64,000 bases of DNA from Paenibacillus riograndensis SBR5 (GTDB taxonomy: Bacteria; Bacillota; Bacilli; Paenibacillales; Paenibacillaceae): positions 3,579,187 through 3,643,186 of the forward strand of contig NZ_LN831776.1 of assembly GCF_000981585.1 (NCBI RefSeq). Direction: 5' to 3'. The first letter of the stretch is position 1; every line of letters begins with the position of its first letter. Below, in pieces: positions 17,510 to 27,366 of this stretch. A program made the translations under genes and the position numbers. Below the pieces are notes generated by a model, which did not search any database, had not been told where the DNA came from, and saw only the letters and a list, made by a program, of their open reading frames with translations.

Positions 17510-17602
17510 TTGAAATTCAATAAAAGCAACCCAATTCTTATAGTAATTTTAGTCATCTTGCTTCTGATAGATAACTATCCTATAAGCTCTGTTGATGCGT
17601 AA
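17510..17602 (+). pseudogene. Isolated signal-peptide-like fragment
   Basis: A TTG start preceded by GGGAGTG opens 30 codons whose product (MKFNKSNPILIVILVILLLI then a short polar tail) is a bare signal peptide ending at a TAA. It looks like the beginning of a secreted protein whose body has been lost, in the 330-base spacer before the RHS gene. The rest of that spacer holds no recognisable feature. Confidence 0.4.
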
Positions 17603-17687
17603 ACTTCAAAGCAAGTTACAAGTTGTACCTTAAAGAGGGAGCGCCTTCTCGCTAGAACAAAATTATAACTTTTTGGGGGATTTACTA

Positions 17688-20600
17688 ATGAATAAGAAGA
17701 AATTATTAAAAAAAATAGTACTATGCCTGATGTGTTTTATTCTGGCAATACCGGGTATTCCACTTAGCGCGAAGAGAGGAGAGCAGAGCAGTGAAATGAA
17801 CCCGATGGTGTCTGCTCCCCCAAACTTAGAAATGGAAACTTTCCCTCAGCCATCTGCTGACAATACAAATACGCTGAAACAAACATCCTCAAAGGCAGAG
17901 CGCCCCCCTATTGATGATGTATTCACAGTACAAGAGGAAGTGTATCAGCCCTCCAAAGAACCTTCCGCCATATTGTCTATCAAAGCGAAAACCCTTGAGA
18001 AGCAGAAATTTCTGAACTCAGCCGCATTACAACGTTCGCTAACCGCGGAAACGAAACCATCACAAGATTTAAGCCAGTCGGAAATCGATAGCTTGGTGCT
18101 AGCCGGAGCATCAAGGTTAGATGTATATTGGATTAATTTGCTGAGGCTAACCCCTTCTAAATGGGCACCGCTGGAGCTATTAAAGTGGAAGCAAAAAGGA
18201 AATATAACCTGGGAACAAATTCAGTCAGAGTTGAACGGAGAAACTTCCTTAAATTTAGAAGAGCCATCCGTCCAAGATTCCGTATATACAGTTACAGAGG
18301 ATATTCTCCACCTTCAGCAACGTCCAAGCGTGACCTCCCAAGTGTATGTCAAAGATTCAAATGTTTTGAATGATTTGGGGATCACTGCGGCTACAACCAC
18401 CGCTTTTGATCTAGCTGTTGACAGTGCATTTGATGGTTTGATCAGAGAAGCACAAATCAATCAAACCAAAAAACCTCAATTTGAAGATCGTAGTGGCTCC
18501 AGTGAATCCGTCGATCCGGCTTCAGGTACCTTACTGTTTAAAAAAAATCTGATCAATCTACCCGGGCGCGATGGTCTGGATCTGGATGTTGGACTGAAGT
18601 ACAACTCAAACAATTCGACTCCGTTTAGATTAAGGTATGATAGTGCAGTAGGTAATTATACGATAGGGAGTTATTCTATATTAGGATCCGGTTGGGATTT
18701 TCAATTTCCATCGGTTCAAGGTTCTGGAGAGTACTTGTATTATAACGATGGAAAGGGAAGCAGTTATAGAGTATCCGAATATTGGTCAGATCCGTTAACC
18801 TCGTATACACATATTGTGAAATACAACGGCAAAGACAAGCGGTTTATGTTCGATCGGCAGCATATCTTTAGTAATGGTGAATACAGTTCAGATTACTATA
18901 TGGAATATGCGGATAAAAAGCGGGAGTACTTTGGATATAATGGATTATTGCTTGGCATTGTTGACCGCTTCGGTAATACCATAACCTTTAAATATGAAAC
19001 CCGTGAACTTTTTGTCAGAGATAATGTTTCTAAACAAACGATGTATCTGTTGTCGTCCATAACAGACTCTATAGGAAGAGAAGTGAAGATCAGCTACGAG
19101 AATAATATCGAAACCACAGGCGCTTTTTCTGGAAACCATGTTTACATCCGTGTGTATGAGGGAACCCGCGAGGTTCAGAAAGTAACCTTAACTGCAGGCA
19201 GAGTCATGACCACTGTAAATGAAATCCAAAAATACATTCCGCTGTTGGACTCCATTACGAATCAGGTTGGAGAAAAAACATACTTCAATTATGATTACAA
19301 ACGTGCCAAGTATAATCCACATTCCTATTACTATGGCGAACAAAATTATAATTTTCACGCTTTATTAACAAAAATCACCTATCCAAGCTCAACAACCAAC
19401 TATACTTATCAAGAGGTTATCCGGCATATTGGGTCTTATGAAACCGTTGAGGAATTTCAAGTGAATTCAAGAAGTGACCATACAGGTAGTATGGCTTATC
19501 ATTCAGTTAATTATGAATATATTGGGAACTACACAGGAGAGAATCTCCCGGATTACCCGGAGTGGTTGCCCGAAAGCTATCGTTACGGTTCCACAGCTAC
19601 GCTTCAAAGTAATACGAGCAGTAACGGACAACGAACAAAGTATACTTTTGATGGCAAGGGCCGGTTACTTTCCACCGACATTCAAGCATCCAATGGAGAA
19701 CGGCAAGTGGTGACAAATGAAGCTTTTCATGAGACCTTTCTCTATTCTCCAACCCGGACAAGGACTACAGAGTATGGAGTTGGTGACAGTGATGCCACCG
19801 CCAACCATATGTATACTGAAACGGTGTTTAATGAGTGGGGGTTAGTACAGAGTCAGACCAAGCCACTGACCAGTGCACAATATAATAATCCTGCTCTAAA
19901 GCAACGTTATACGACGATTCTGACTTATGAACCCCATTATTTGATGCTGGAATCCAAAGCATGGTATCAAAATGAAACCGATCAAAGTCCTCTGACGGAG
20001 CGTTATACGTACACAGCAGAGGGGCGTATTGCGACAAGTACAAATGCCAGAAACGAGCAGACATCGTATACCTACGGCTACTTTGATGGATTAGGCAAGA
20101 TTGAACGAGCAACCGCCGAAACCTGGGCAGATAATCGACTTGCCGCTAAGTCTGTGGTTCGGTATGGCAGTGAAAATGACTACGCTTATCCAACGGAACA
20201 ACAACAGTGGTTCAATGTTGGTACTGCAGAGGAAAAAGTCGTCAAAACCTTGATCGCCTACGATAAAGGAAATGGTCAAATTATCCGCAAAACGGATGGG
20301 AACAACCAATCGGTTACCTATGAATACGATGCTGGGGGCCGTCTGAAAAAAGAAACGCATCCAGTCCGAACCAATGCCAACGGAGAAAGATATAGTGAAG
20401 TGATCGATTATAATTATTATCGTCAGACCTCCGTGAACTTTGATGCTGTGAATGCAGGAATAATTGTTCTAAAAGTGAATACCATTAAAACCGTAACTAA
20501 CTTGTCCACTCACGATGCCGTTATCACAAATTCAGATGTATTATATAACGGACTAGGACTCGTCCTGTTGGAAGAGCACTATGATGATAATGCGGGAAAA

Positions 20601-23276
20601 TGGGTATACCAGCAATATCATTATGACGACATGGGGCGTCCAGTGTATTCCATTGACCCCGCTGGAAATACATTGACTGTCAGCTACGATGCGTGGGGGA
20701 GACAAAACCGGGCCACGAATGCCAACGGAGATCTCGTCGTCAGCGACTATTCATTCAAAGCGCGCACCAATACAAGCTACATTCAGGATAAGAACACAGG
20801 CGAAAAGCTGAACTATGTCCAGCAGGCTTATGATGCCTGGGGGAATAAAATTTCGGCCTCCACCTATAAGGATTGGCCAACGAATCAACAACAGATTACC
20901 GAATCCTATCGATATGATATCGCGGGAAACATCACAGGTTACACCGATCCTAATCATAATGTGAACGAAGACGGGGTTACGACCACCTATGCCTATGATG
21001 CCTTAGGCCGTTTATCCGCCGTAAAAGATGCGCTGAACCAGACCACCAACTACAGCTATGACGGCAGTGGTCAGGTATCCAAAGTAACGATACAGGCTAA
21101 AAACGGCTCGCCGCAAACCCTGAATACCAAGACGTATAACGAACTGGGCCTGCTTAAAGTGAAACAGGACGGGGCTTCACAAAATGAAAGCTATACCTAC
21201 AACAGCGCAGGCCAATTGGCAGCAAAAACAGACCGCAATGGCAGCACGTTTGGATATACGTATGACGAAAGCGGCCAACTGAAAAAGAGCACGATCAGCG
21301 GGATGATCAACAATGTAGCGCAAACGCAGGAAACGAATGTGATTTTCGGCAAGGATCATCCGCGAAACCAGGTGATTCAAACCCTTACGAATAACGTGGT
21401 AACAGCTACCCAAACGCAAGTGATGGATAGCTTGGGCCAAGTGCGTTCGACTTCCTCCGTTGCGGGCAACCACTCGGCGTACATCGGTAATCAGAGAGAC
21501 GTACTGGGGCGGATGACACAGATCAATGACAACTACATGGGCTTTTACACGAATTATCTATATAACAAGCAGCGGCTGGATAAAGTACAAACCAACGGGA
21601 GTTCCACGGTCACAGGTGCAGCTTCGGCCAATGTGCAGTACAGCTACTTCGCGAACGATTTGGTGAAGTCGATTACGTACCCGACGCTTACAGATGGCAG
21701 CATACTGAAGACGGAATATACGTACAACAAAGCGCTGGGCTGGACCGAGAGCATTTGGAACACCAAAGGGAGTGACGTGCTTTCGGGATACAGCTACGGT
21801 TACGACAATAACGGGAATCGCGTCTCCGTAAGCGAGGTGCGCAAAGGCAGCAGCACCGCGCAAACGACAAGTTATACCTATGACGCGCTGAACCGCCTGT
21901 TGTCCATTACCCGGCCGGATGGCGCGAAAACGACGTACACCTATGACGTGCGGGGCAACCGGCAGACGTTATCGGATACGGGCAACGTCAATCTGGACAC
22001 GTTGGATACGAGTTACACCTATGATTTACAGAACACCTTAACCTCCATCAACAAAGGAGGAAGTACAACCAGCTTCAAGTATTATGCCGATGGCCTGCGT
22101 TCCATGAAGACAAATGGTAATACCCAGACCCAGGTGAACTATAACCTCAATGGTGAAGTGATCTCGCAAGAGAAGATCGTCAGCGGTGTGTTCGTGGAAC
22201 AAGCGAACTTTGTGCGTGGGGACCGGGTACTGGTGAAGAAGGACAAAAAGAACAACAGCGTCACGGATTACTATTACCTGTACAATGGGCACGGTGACGT
22301 CGTGCAGATCGTGGATACCAGCGGGGCGGTAATTAACAACTACACCTACGATGAGTGGGGGAACATCACCAGCCAGGTGGAGGGAACCTCCAATTCCTTC
22401 AAGTACACAGGAGAAGTATACGATCCAGAAACCGGGCTTTACTATCTGCGTGCGCGGTATTATGATCCGAGCATGGGGCGGTTTTTAAATGAGGATACGG
22501 TTGAAGGGCACATTGATAATCCGCTGAGTTTGAATTTATATACGTATGTAGAAAATAATCCGCTGATATATGTTGATCCGACGGGACATATGTCTTTTAA
22601 AACGTACTGGTACATCAGTAGAGGTTCACAAGATGGTTTTTTAAATATTGCTGGAAGTACAGCATCTGCGTTATTTAAGTCTCAGACATATAAATCCATT
22701 TATGGAGTAGGTAAGGGGTTGTATAATGGTGATATAAGTTTAGGGGATTTAGGGAACGCTTTTGGCAGTGCATTCATAGACCCCTTTAATTATTTGATTG
22801 ACCATGCTGATCATATTTTTAACGGTAATCCAACAAAAAATGAGTCATATGCTTACGGTAGGAAGTATGCAGAAGCGCTTTTTAATTTGCAAGGCGCTAT
22901 GGGGACTGCTGCAGGAGTAACTAAATTAATTCTAAAAGCGCCAAGTTTAGTAGCTTCGATGGGTGCTGCTAATATTATTAAAGCTGTCCCTAAGCTGGAG
23001 GGTTTGGCAAGTAGTGCCGTTAGTAGTAAAAGACCAATAATTGGTATTCTAAGAGCGAATGGTCAAATTGATGCTTTTGTTCAACCGGAGAATTATGGTG
23101 CTTTTTTAAGTCACGAGCAGTTGGGACTTACAAAGGGAGACTTAGGATTTGGGTTATCTTATTATGATGGACAGTGGAGTGTTCGTGGTTCGGGGTATGC
23201 TTCAGCTAAAGGCTGGGCACAACCAACACCAGAACAAGCAGAAATGATTAAAAAATTATTTGGTGTAGGTGACTAA
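17688..23276 (+). CDS. RHS-repeat polymorphic toxin, full length
   Basis: A 1862-residue secreted protein. The parts are: a signal peptide (about 1-33); an N-terminal region of about 280 residues; the start of the RHS shell near GSSESVDPASGTLLF; many YD repeats (for example YDALGRLSAVKDAL, YDALNRLLSITRP); and the RHS core from YNGHGDVVQIVD (about residue 1530) to DPTGH (about 1637). After the core the C-terminal 225 residues change abruptly to AT-rich DNA, first a glycine/alanine-rich pre-toxin region, then a compact final domain starting near GILRANGQIDAFVQ. The shell should enclose the toxin until release into a neighbour cell. ATG 17688 follows GGGGGA by 7 bases. The terminal domain matches no toxin family I recognise. 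Confidence 0.92.
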   Translation: MNKKKLLKKIVLCLMCFILAIPGIPLSAKRGEQSSEMNPMVSAPPNLEMETFPQPSADNTNTLKQTSSKAERPPIDDVFTVQEEVYQPSKEPSAILSIKAKTLEKQKFLNSAALQRSLTAETKPSQDLSQSEIDSLVLAGASRLDVYWINLLRLTPSKWAPLELLKWKQKGNITWEQIQSELNGETSLNLEEPSVQDSVYTVTEDILHLQQRPSVTSQVYVKDSNVLNDLGITAATTTAFDLAVDSAFDGLIREAQINQTKKPQFEDRSGSSESVDPASGTLLFKKNLINLPGRDGLDLDVGLKYNSNNSTPFRLRYDSAVGNYTIGSYSILGSGWDFQFPSVQGSGEYLYYNDGKGSSYRVSEYWSDPLTSYTHIVKYNGKDKRFMFDRQHIFSNGEYSSDYYMEYADKKREYFGYNGLLLGIVDRFGNTITFKYETRELFVRDNVSKQTMYLLSSITDSIGREVKISYENNIETTGAFSGNHVYIRVYEGTREVQKVTLTAGRVMTTVNEIQKYIPLLDSITNQVGEKTYFNYDYKRAKYNPHSYYYGEQNYNFHALLTKITYPSSTTNYTYQEVIRHIGSYETVEEFQVNSRSDHTGSMAYHSVNYEYIGNYTGENLPDYPEWLPESYRYGSTATLQSNTSSNGQRTKYTFDGKGRLLSTDIQASNGERQVVTNEAFHETFLYSPTRTRTTEYGVGDSDATANHMYTETVFNEWGLVQSQTKPLTSAQYNNPALKQRYTTILTYEPHYLMLESKAWYQNETDQSPLTERYTYTAEGRIATSTNARNEQTSYTYGYFDGLGKIERATAETWADNRLAAKSVVRYGSENDYAYPTEQQQWFNVGTAEEKVVKTLIAYDKGNGQIIRKTDGNNQSVTYEYDAGGRLKKETHPVRTNANGERYSEVIDYNYYRQTSVNFDAVNAGIIVLKVNTIKTVTNLSTHDAVITNSDVLYNGLGLVLLEEHYDDNAGKWVYQQYHYDDMGRPVYSIDPAGNTLTVSYDAWGRQNRATNANGDLVVSDYSFKARTNTSYIQDKNTGEKLNYVQQAYDAWGNKISASTYKDWPTNQQQITESYRYDIAGNITGYTDPNHNVNEDGVTTTYAYDALGRLSAVKDALNQTTNYSYDGSGQVSKVTIQAKNGSPQTLNTKTYNELGLLKVKQDGASQNESYTYNSAGQLAAKTDRNGSTFGYTYDESGQLKKSTISGMINNVAQTQETNVIFGKDHPRNQVIQTLTNNVVTATQTQVMDSLGQVRSTSSVAGNHSAYIGNQRDVLGRMTQINDNYMGFYTNYLYNKQRLDKVQTNGSSTVTGAASANVQYSYFANDLVKSITYPTLTDGSILKTEYTYNKALGWTESIWNTKGSDVLSGYSYGYDNNGNRVSVSEVRKGSSTAQTTSYTYDALNRLLSITRPDGAKTTYTYDVRGNRQTLSDTGNVNLDTLDTSYTYDLQNTLTSINKGGSTTSFKYYADGLRSMKTNGNTQTQVNYNLNGEVISQEKIVSGVFVEQANFVRGDRVLVKKDKKNNSVTDYYYLYNGHGDVVQIVDTSGAVINNYTYDEWGNITSQVEGTSNSFKYTGEVYDPETGLYYLRARYYDPSMGRFLNEDTVEGHIDNPLSLNLYTYVENNPLIYVDPTGHMSFKTYWYISRGSQDGFLNIAGSTASALFKSQTYKSIYGVGKGLYNGDISLGDLGNAFGSAFIDPFNYLIDHADHIFNGNPTKNESYAYGRKYAEALFNLQGAMGTAAGVTKLILKAPSLVASMGAANIIKAVPKLEGLASSAVSSKRPIIGILRANGQIDAFVQPENYGAFLSHEQLGLTKGDLGFGLSYYDGQWSVRGSGYASAKGWAQPTPEQAEMIKKLFGVGD

Positions 23277-23278
23277 AT

Positions 23279-23566
23279 ATGAATTTAAAAAGACTTATTG
23301 AGCGTCGTTATGGCGTTTACTGTCCTAACTGTGGACATGAACTTTCCATTTATTCAACATTTTCATCAAATAAGTTTGCGGTAAAGTGTAATGAATGCAA
23401 GAACGGATACATTTTTGAACGTAATAATAATCAATTACTTCCATCAACCCAGACTGATGAAATTGAGAAGTTATGGGAAAGTGATGAATATCATGAATAT
23501 TACAAAGGAATTCCTACTAGTGAGGCTTTCATGCCTAATTGGTTAAAAAAGCATTCTAAAGATTAG
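23279..23566 (+). CDS. Zinc-ribbon protein, candidate immunity to the RHS toxin
   Basis: A 95-residue cytoplasmic protein starting two bases after the RHS stop codon. It carries a CPNCG-x18-CNEC zinc ribbon (about residues 15-40) followed by an acidic helical tail. Position directly behind a variable toxin tip is where polymorphic-toxin immunity genes sit, so immunity is the best inference. A dedicated ribosome site is not obvious, in line with translational coupling. Its last codons (MPNWLKKHSKD) reappear in damaged form at 26330-26358. A terminator follows. Confidence 0.65.
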   Translation: MNLKRLIERRYGVYCPNCGHELSIYSTFSSNKFAVKCNECKNGYIFERNNNQLLPSTQTDEIEKLWESDEYHEYYKGIPTSEAFMPNWLKKHSKD

Positions 23567-23599
23567 ATTATAAATGGAAACAATTCATTTATTCAAATT

Positions 23600-23639
23600 A
23601 GCCACGTGTGAGTCAAAGACTTCATGTGGCTTTTTCTTT
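23600..23639 (+). terminator. Terminator after the RHS/immunity pair
   Basis: Arms AGCCACGTG and CATGTGGCT with one imperfect pair precede TTTTTCTTTTT. A relative of this hairpin recurs at 26419-26455 and a fragment near 29121, tracing past cassette duplications. Confidence 0.8.
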
Positions 23640-23718
23640 TTGAAAAAGTGGTCGACATTCTTGGTATGGCATCATATAATCAATCTCGTAAGACATACTA
23701 GGTATGGCGGTGATTGGG

Positions 23719-24327
23719 ATGATTGGATTACAATTTATAGCTGACACGTTTCACATGGAGTACAAAACAGTAGCAGAAGCAATCGGGGTATCCAAGCAAA
23801 CATTTCAGGATTGGATCAAAGAAAGACGGAAGATTCCCAAACCACGTCTGAAGCAGTTATCCGAGTTGTTTGGAATCGAAGATCAGGTATTGTTCCAGAA
23901 GGAGTTGCTTCCATCCGAAAAGTCAGAAATTCTAATGATTTACTTAACCAGAACAGATGAACATGAAGAAATCGAGCTGACAGGCGTTGATGATGAAGGA
24001 TATGAATATACAACAACAGAGCATTATTCGCATAATAGGCAGCTCATTGAGTATATTCATGAAGAACAAAAAAAGGAACGGTTGATTGAACAGTTGGAAA
24101 TATTGGTCAATGATGAAGAAAATGAGGATTTTAAACGGCTTGAAGATGTAGTTACGGTATTCCGAGAACAGAATCGTAATAAAAAGACAGTATTGGAATT
24201 GGTCTTATATTATCTCGTTCACCGAGATAACGAATGGGGAGTACATCCAGATTACGCAAAATACGAGCAGAAACAGTTCTTTGAGAAGCTTGACAAGCTG
24301 TTCGAGGAAACTGGAATTAAACCTTAA
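23719..24327 (+). CDS. XRE-family helix-turn-helix regulator
   Basis: A protein of about 202 residues. The N-terminal helix-turn-helix (about 5-50; VAEAIGVSKQTFQDWIKERR) is of the Cro/CI type, and the remaining acidic helical part has no recognised family. Start 23719 is preferred because GGTGA lies 5 bases upstream; an in-frame ATG at 23704 is the alternative. It directly precedes a phage/plasmid-type replication gene and is likely its copy-control or lysogeny-type regulator. AT-rich like the rest of the island. Confidence 0.75.
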   Translation: MIGLQFIADTFHMEYKTVAEAIGVSKQTFQDWIKERRKIPKPRLKQLSELFGIEDQVLFQKELLPSEKSEILMIYLTRTDEHEEIELTGVDDEGYEYTTTEHYSHNRQLIEYIHEEQKKERLIEQLEILVNDEENEDFKRLEDVVTVFREQNRNKKTVLELVLYYLVHRDNEWGVHPDYAKYEQKQFFEKLDKLFEETGIKP

Positions 24328-24460
24328 TAGGTGGTGAATACGATGAACAAGATAGACACGAGTTGAACAATAGCCGGACTCCAGCCGTGGGTTCCCATTC
24401 TTATAACATCTCCAATTACATCTAATATTTTAGATTACTAGAAATGAAAGAAGGTTCCTA

Positions 24461-25366
24461 ATGTTTGACACTATCGTACTGAAAGCAAGACCTATTCCTA
24501 TTGATCCAGATATATTGAATCAATACAACGAACATTCAACTACATTCTTAAGCAAAGAAACAGGTGCATTGAATACAAGCTATAAGATATACGACGAAAA
24601 GCTACCATTCATGAAGTATATCGAGAACAGCCAAACACTCACAGTACAAGTATCTATACCGAAGGTTCTATACGGAGACAACGTAACTATGCTCACAGAA
24701 GCAGACATTCCCTTGTTCTTTGAACGATTGCAAGAAAGGCTACTCCATCTCTTTGATGTGCATATTCCACATTCTGACTGGACTTTAAGTAGATGTGATG
24801 TCTGTTGTAATTTTCAAGTGGGCAAGAAGGTCAGTGAGTATATACGGATGTTCAGCAGGCAGAAACTTGCCTACAAGAACACTATTGCTTATAACCAAGA
24901 TCAGACCGTTGAATATCGGAACAATAGCAGCAGAATTATGTTTTATGATAAGCAAAAGCAGACCCGGAAGGAAGAAGAATCAAATGAGATTATTGAACGT
25001 TCCAAAGGTGTATTGCGACTGGAAGTCCGACCTAGCGACAATGATCTGAGAAAGTTTTCGCCAACGAGGAAAGCGGTAGAAATACTCCAAAAACCATTCT
25101 TTGACTATACGATGGAGAAGACACTTGCACAGATAGAGTATCCAGAGGAAGTCAGCGACTTGGAATTGTCTTGGCTAATGGAGAACAGAGAGAGCATATC
25201 CAAGATCGAAACTGTTCTTGGTTTCCAACTACTGCAAAGCATATTCGATGAATCCGTATTAAGGCAGCTTTATACATCATCTACGTATGCCAATCGCAAA
25301 AACTTGGCAAAAAAAATAGCAATCCCCCAAGGGGACTGCCTAGATCGTCTGGCTATAAATAGCTAG
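24461..25366 (+). CDS. Phage/plasmid replication initiator, gene II/X-like family
   Basis: A protein of 301 residues. The pattern TLSRCDVCCNFQVG, then YIRMFSRQKLAYKNT, VEYRNNSSRIMFYDK and LRLEVRP follows the order seen in the gene II/X replication protein family of filamentous phages and related plasmids, which nick DNA for rolling-circle replication. The tyrosine in IMFYDK lies in the conserved core. AGAAGG sits 7-8 bases before ATG. The protein is shorter than typical members, so the C-terminal part may be missing. It suggests that part of the island came in on a single-stranded phage or rolling-circle element. Family call from motif reading, not from a search. Confidence 0.65.
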   Translation: MFDTIVLKARPIPIDPDILNQYNEHSTTFLSKETGALNTSYKIYDEKLPFMKYIENSQTLTVQVSIPKVLYGDNVTMLTEADIPLFFERLQERLLHLFDVHIPHSDWTLSRCDVCCNFQVGKKVSEYIRMFSRQKLAYKNTIAYNQDQTVEYRNNSSRIMFYDKQKQTRKEEESNEIIERSKGVLRLEVRPSDNDLRKFSPTRKAVEILQKPFFDYTMEKTLAQIEYPEEVSDLELSWLMENRESISKIETVLGFQLLQSIFDESVLRQLYTSSTYANRKNLAKKIAIPQGDCLDRLAINS

Positions 25367-25616
25367 AAGACACATCCTCACCGATGGACACGTTATTTTG
25401 CCGATAACGATAAAAAGTCCAACATGCTGGATGAAATAAAAATAACATAGTCTCTATTTTACTTGAAAATAAAGAGATTTCAACCCCTTCCTTCCGGGAA
25501 ATGTTCACCATTACGATAGGAAAACACCCGGGGTGGTTTATATCAAAAGTAATGATTCTTGTTGAGGAAAAGGGCGTAGCACATCCAGCGCCCGACCCGA
25601 CTTGCATTTAGACACC

Positions 25617-25769
25617 TTATGCATCAGAATCTTCAACAATCAGTTCATGGATGGAGATGTCTAGGGCATCACATATCGCTTCCAGCGTTCGGATATAGAC
25701 TCTGTCTACTGAATCGGAACAGAGATGATTGATGGTACTTGGACGTAAGTTCATTTGTCGGGCAAGCAT
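25617..25769 (-). pseudogene. Truncated XRE-type regulator
   Basis: The minus strand encodes 50 residues reading LARQMNLRPSTINHLCSD then IRTLEAICDALDISIHELI. This is the second half of a small Cro/CI helix-turn-helix protein; the first helices are missing and no frame continues upstream. No ribosome site is present, so it is probably dead. The 250 bases between it and the replication gene hold only a weak hairpin (about 25451-25477). Confidence 0.65.
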
Positions 25770-25895
25770 TCAACGTGGAAAACGAGCCGAACATTACGAA
25801 ATAATCCCTTCCTACAATATGACTGTTGACCAATATCAAAAGTTATTAAATCAGATAGTAGTATCGCCAACAAATTAGAACAGGAGAAAATTAAT

Positions 25896-26228
25896 ATGGA
25901 TAACATCAAAGTGTTTTTTTTAGATGATACGGAACTTGCGGAATTTGAGGGAAATAGCAAGGGGTACAGAAATGATGTCTATGTTGAGGTATTGAATAAA
26001 TTATTTAACATAAAGGTCTATGATATAGTACGGCTTCAACAGGATTTTGAATTAGAATTGGAGACGTATGGGTATTATTCAGTGGAGCCTAATTTAATTT
26101 TAGGAAAGGAAGTAAGTAAAGAGGAAATCGAATTTGTTGTTAGAAAGTTATATGAACAGAAATATTTTGAAAGTGTGAAGCCTGTTGATGATAAGAACCT
26201 TAATGAATATTTTAATATAGACAAATAA
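25896..26228 (+). CDS. 110-residue acidic protein, possible orphan immunity gene
   Basis: An intact small gene with CAGGAGA 9 bases before ATG. The product is soluble and acidic, predicted alpha/beta, with YDIVRLQQDFELELETYGYY in the middle and a charged helical C-terminus. No family is recognised. It sits between toxin-cassette remnants, directly upstream of a relic of the zinc-ribbon gene tail and a relic terminator. This is the arrangement expected for an immunity gene left behind when its toxin tip was displaced. Confidence 0.6.
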   Translation: MDNIKVFFLDDTELAEFEGNSKGYRNDVYVEVLNKLFNIKVYDIVRLQQDFELELETYGYYSVEPNLILGKEVSKEEIEFVVRKLYEQKYFESVKPVDDKNLNEYFNIDK

Positions 26229-26311
26229 ATAGTTTTTTCAGATTCAAAGGACTCAAGTAATTGTTTAATTAAGGTTAAAATGGGAAAACGGAAAAAGAGA
26301 ACAGGAGTTGA

Positions 26312-26358
26312 GTTACTAACAAGGCCTCCATGCCTAACTGGTTAAAAAAGCGTTATAA
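26312..26358 (+). pseudogene. Relic of the 3' end of the zinc-ribbon immunity gene
   Basis: Bases around 26324-26355 closely match 23538-23569: the codons for MPNWLKK are preserved, then the sequences diverge. This is a leftover of a duplicated copy of the candidate immunity gene at 23279, followed, as there, by a hairpin terminator. Confidence 0.65.
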
Positions 26359-26418
26359 TGGTTATAATGAATTAGCTTTATGTTTAGAAATAACTTATTT
26401 ATTAATAAATTTACATTG

Positions 26419-26455
26419 ACCACATGTGAGCGACGACTCCATGTGGTTTCTTTGT
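26419..26455 (+). terminator. Second copy of the cassette terminator
   Basis: Arms ACCACATG (26419-26426) and CATGTGGT (26440-26447) are followed by TTCTTTG. It is homologous to the hairpin at 23600. Confidence 0.6.
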
Positions 26456-26599
26456 GTACCATTTAAAGCTCTCATCCAGTGCCGAATAAACTAAACTCAT
26501 TCTTACAACAGACTCATCTATCATGGTCTCGCGACAGCGTATTCTTCGATTTAAGTGTAGACACATGAAAGACTATAATAGAAATACCCAATCTGAATA

Positions 26600-27267
26600 G
26601 TGAAGTAATCTCAGATTAGATCGTAGCGGCGTGTTCGTGGAACAAGCGAACTTTGTGCGTAGGGACCGGGTGCTGGAGAAGAAAAACAAGAGGAATTCCA
26701 AGGGATACCATTAACTGTACAATGGGCACGGTGACGTCGTACAGATCGTGGATACTAGCGGGGCGGTAATCAACAATTACACCTACGATGAGTGGGGGAA
26801 CATCACCAGCCAGGTGGAGGGAACCTCCAATTCCTTCAAGTACACAGGAGAAGTATATGATCCAGAAACCGGACTCTACTACCTGCGGGCACGGTATTAT
26901 GATCCGAGTATGGGGCGGTTTTTAAATGAGGATACGGTTGAGAGGCAGATTGATAATCCGCTGAGTTTGAATTTGTATACGTATGTGGGTAACAATCCGT
27001 TAATTCGATGGGATCCGTCAGGTAACTCATGGATTAGAAGTGCATGGAAGGCAACGAAGAAAGCAGTCGTTAATGGGGCTAAAGCAACCTATAATTTCTT
27101 AATTTGGGATGACCTTAATACTATACTTGATTCCGACTCATCCCAACAAGAGAAAGATATGGCTGCAAAAATGCTTGCTTTAAACTTTGTCCCCGGCGAG
27201 GGCAGCTTGCAAAAGTAGCAATGAAAGGGGCAGAAAAGCAGGCATTCAAAGATTACAGAAAAACAGC
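26600..27267 (+). pseudogene. Orphan RHS tip (duplicated RHS core plus different C-terminus), interrupted
   Basis: From about 26600 the DNA matches the end of the RHS gene (22152-22580), with near identity over the core (compare 26760-26990 with 22320-22555). An in-frame TAA near 26713 replaces a tyrosine-region codon, so it cannot be read from the start. After the core the tip differs from the main gene: a new helical region (SWIRSAWKATKKAVVNG). The open frame 26748-27218 stops at a frameshift; the next frame continues as AKVAMKGAEKQAFKDY until an IS630 element cuts it at about 27268. This is a displaced, silent toxin tip. Confidence 0.85.
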
Positions 27268-27366
27268 TATATAAGTTGAACTAAAGATTAGAAAACTATG
27301 GTAAGGATTTCGTTGCAACATGTCGAAGTAATATAGACAACGACTTCAGACAGGCAGGGGAATGTA

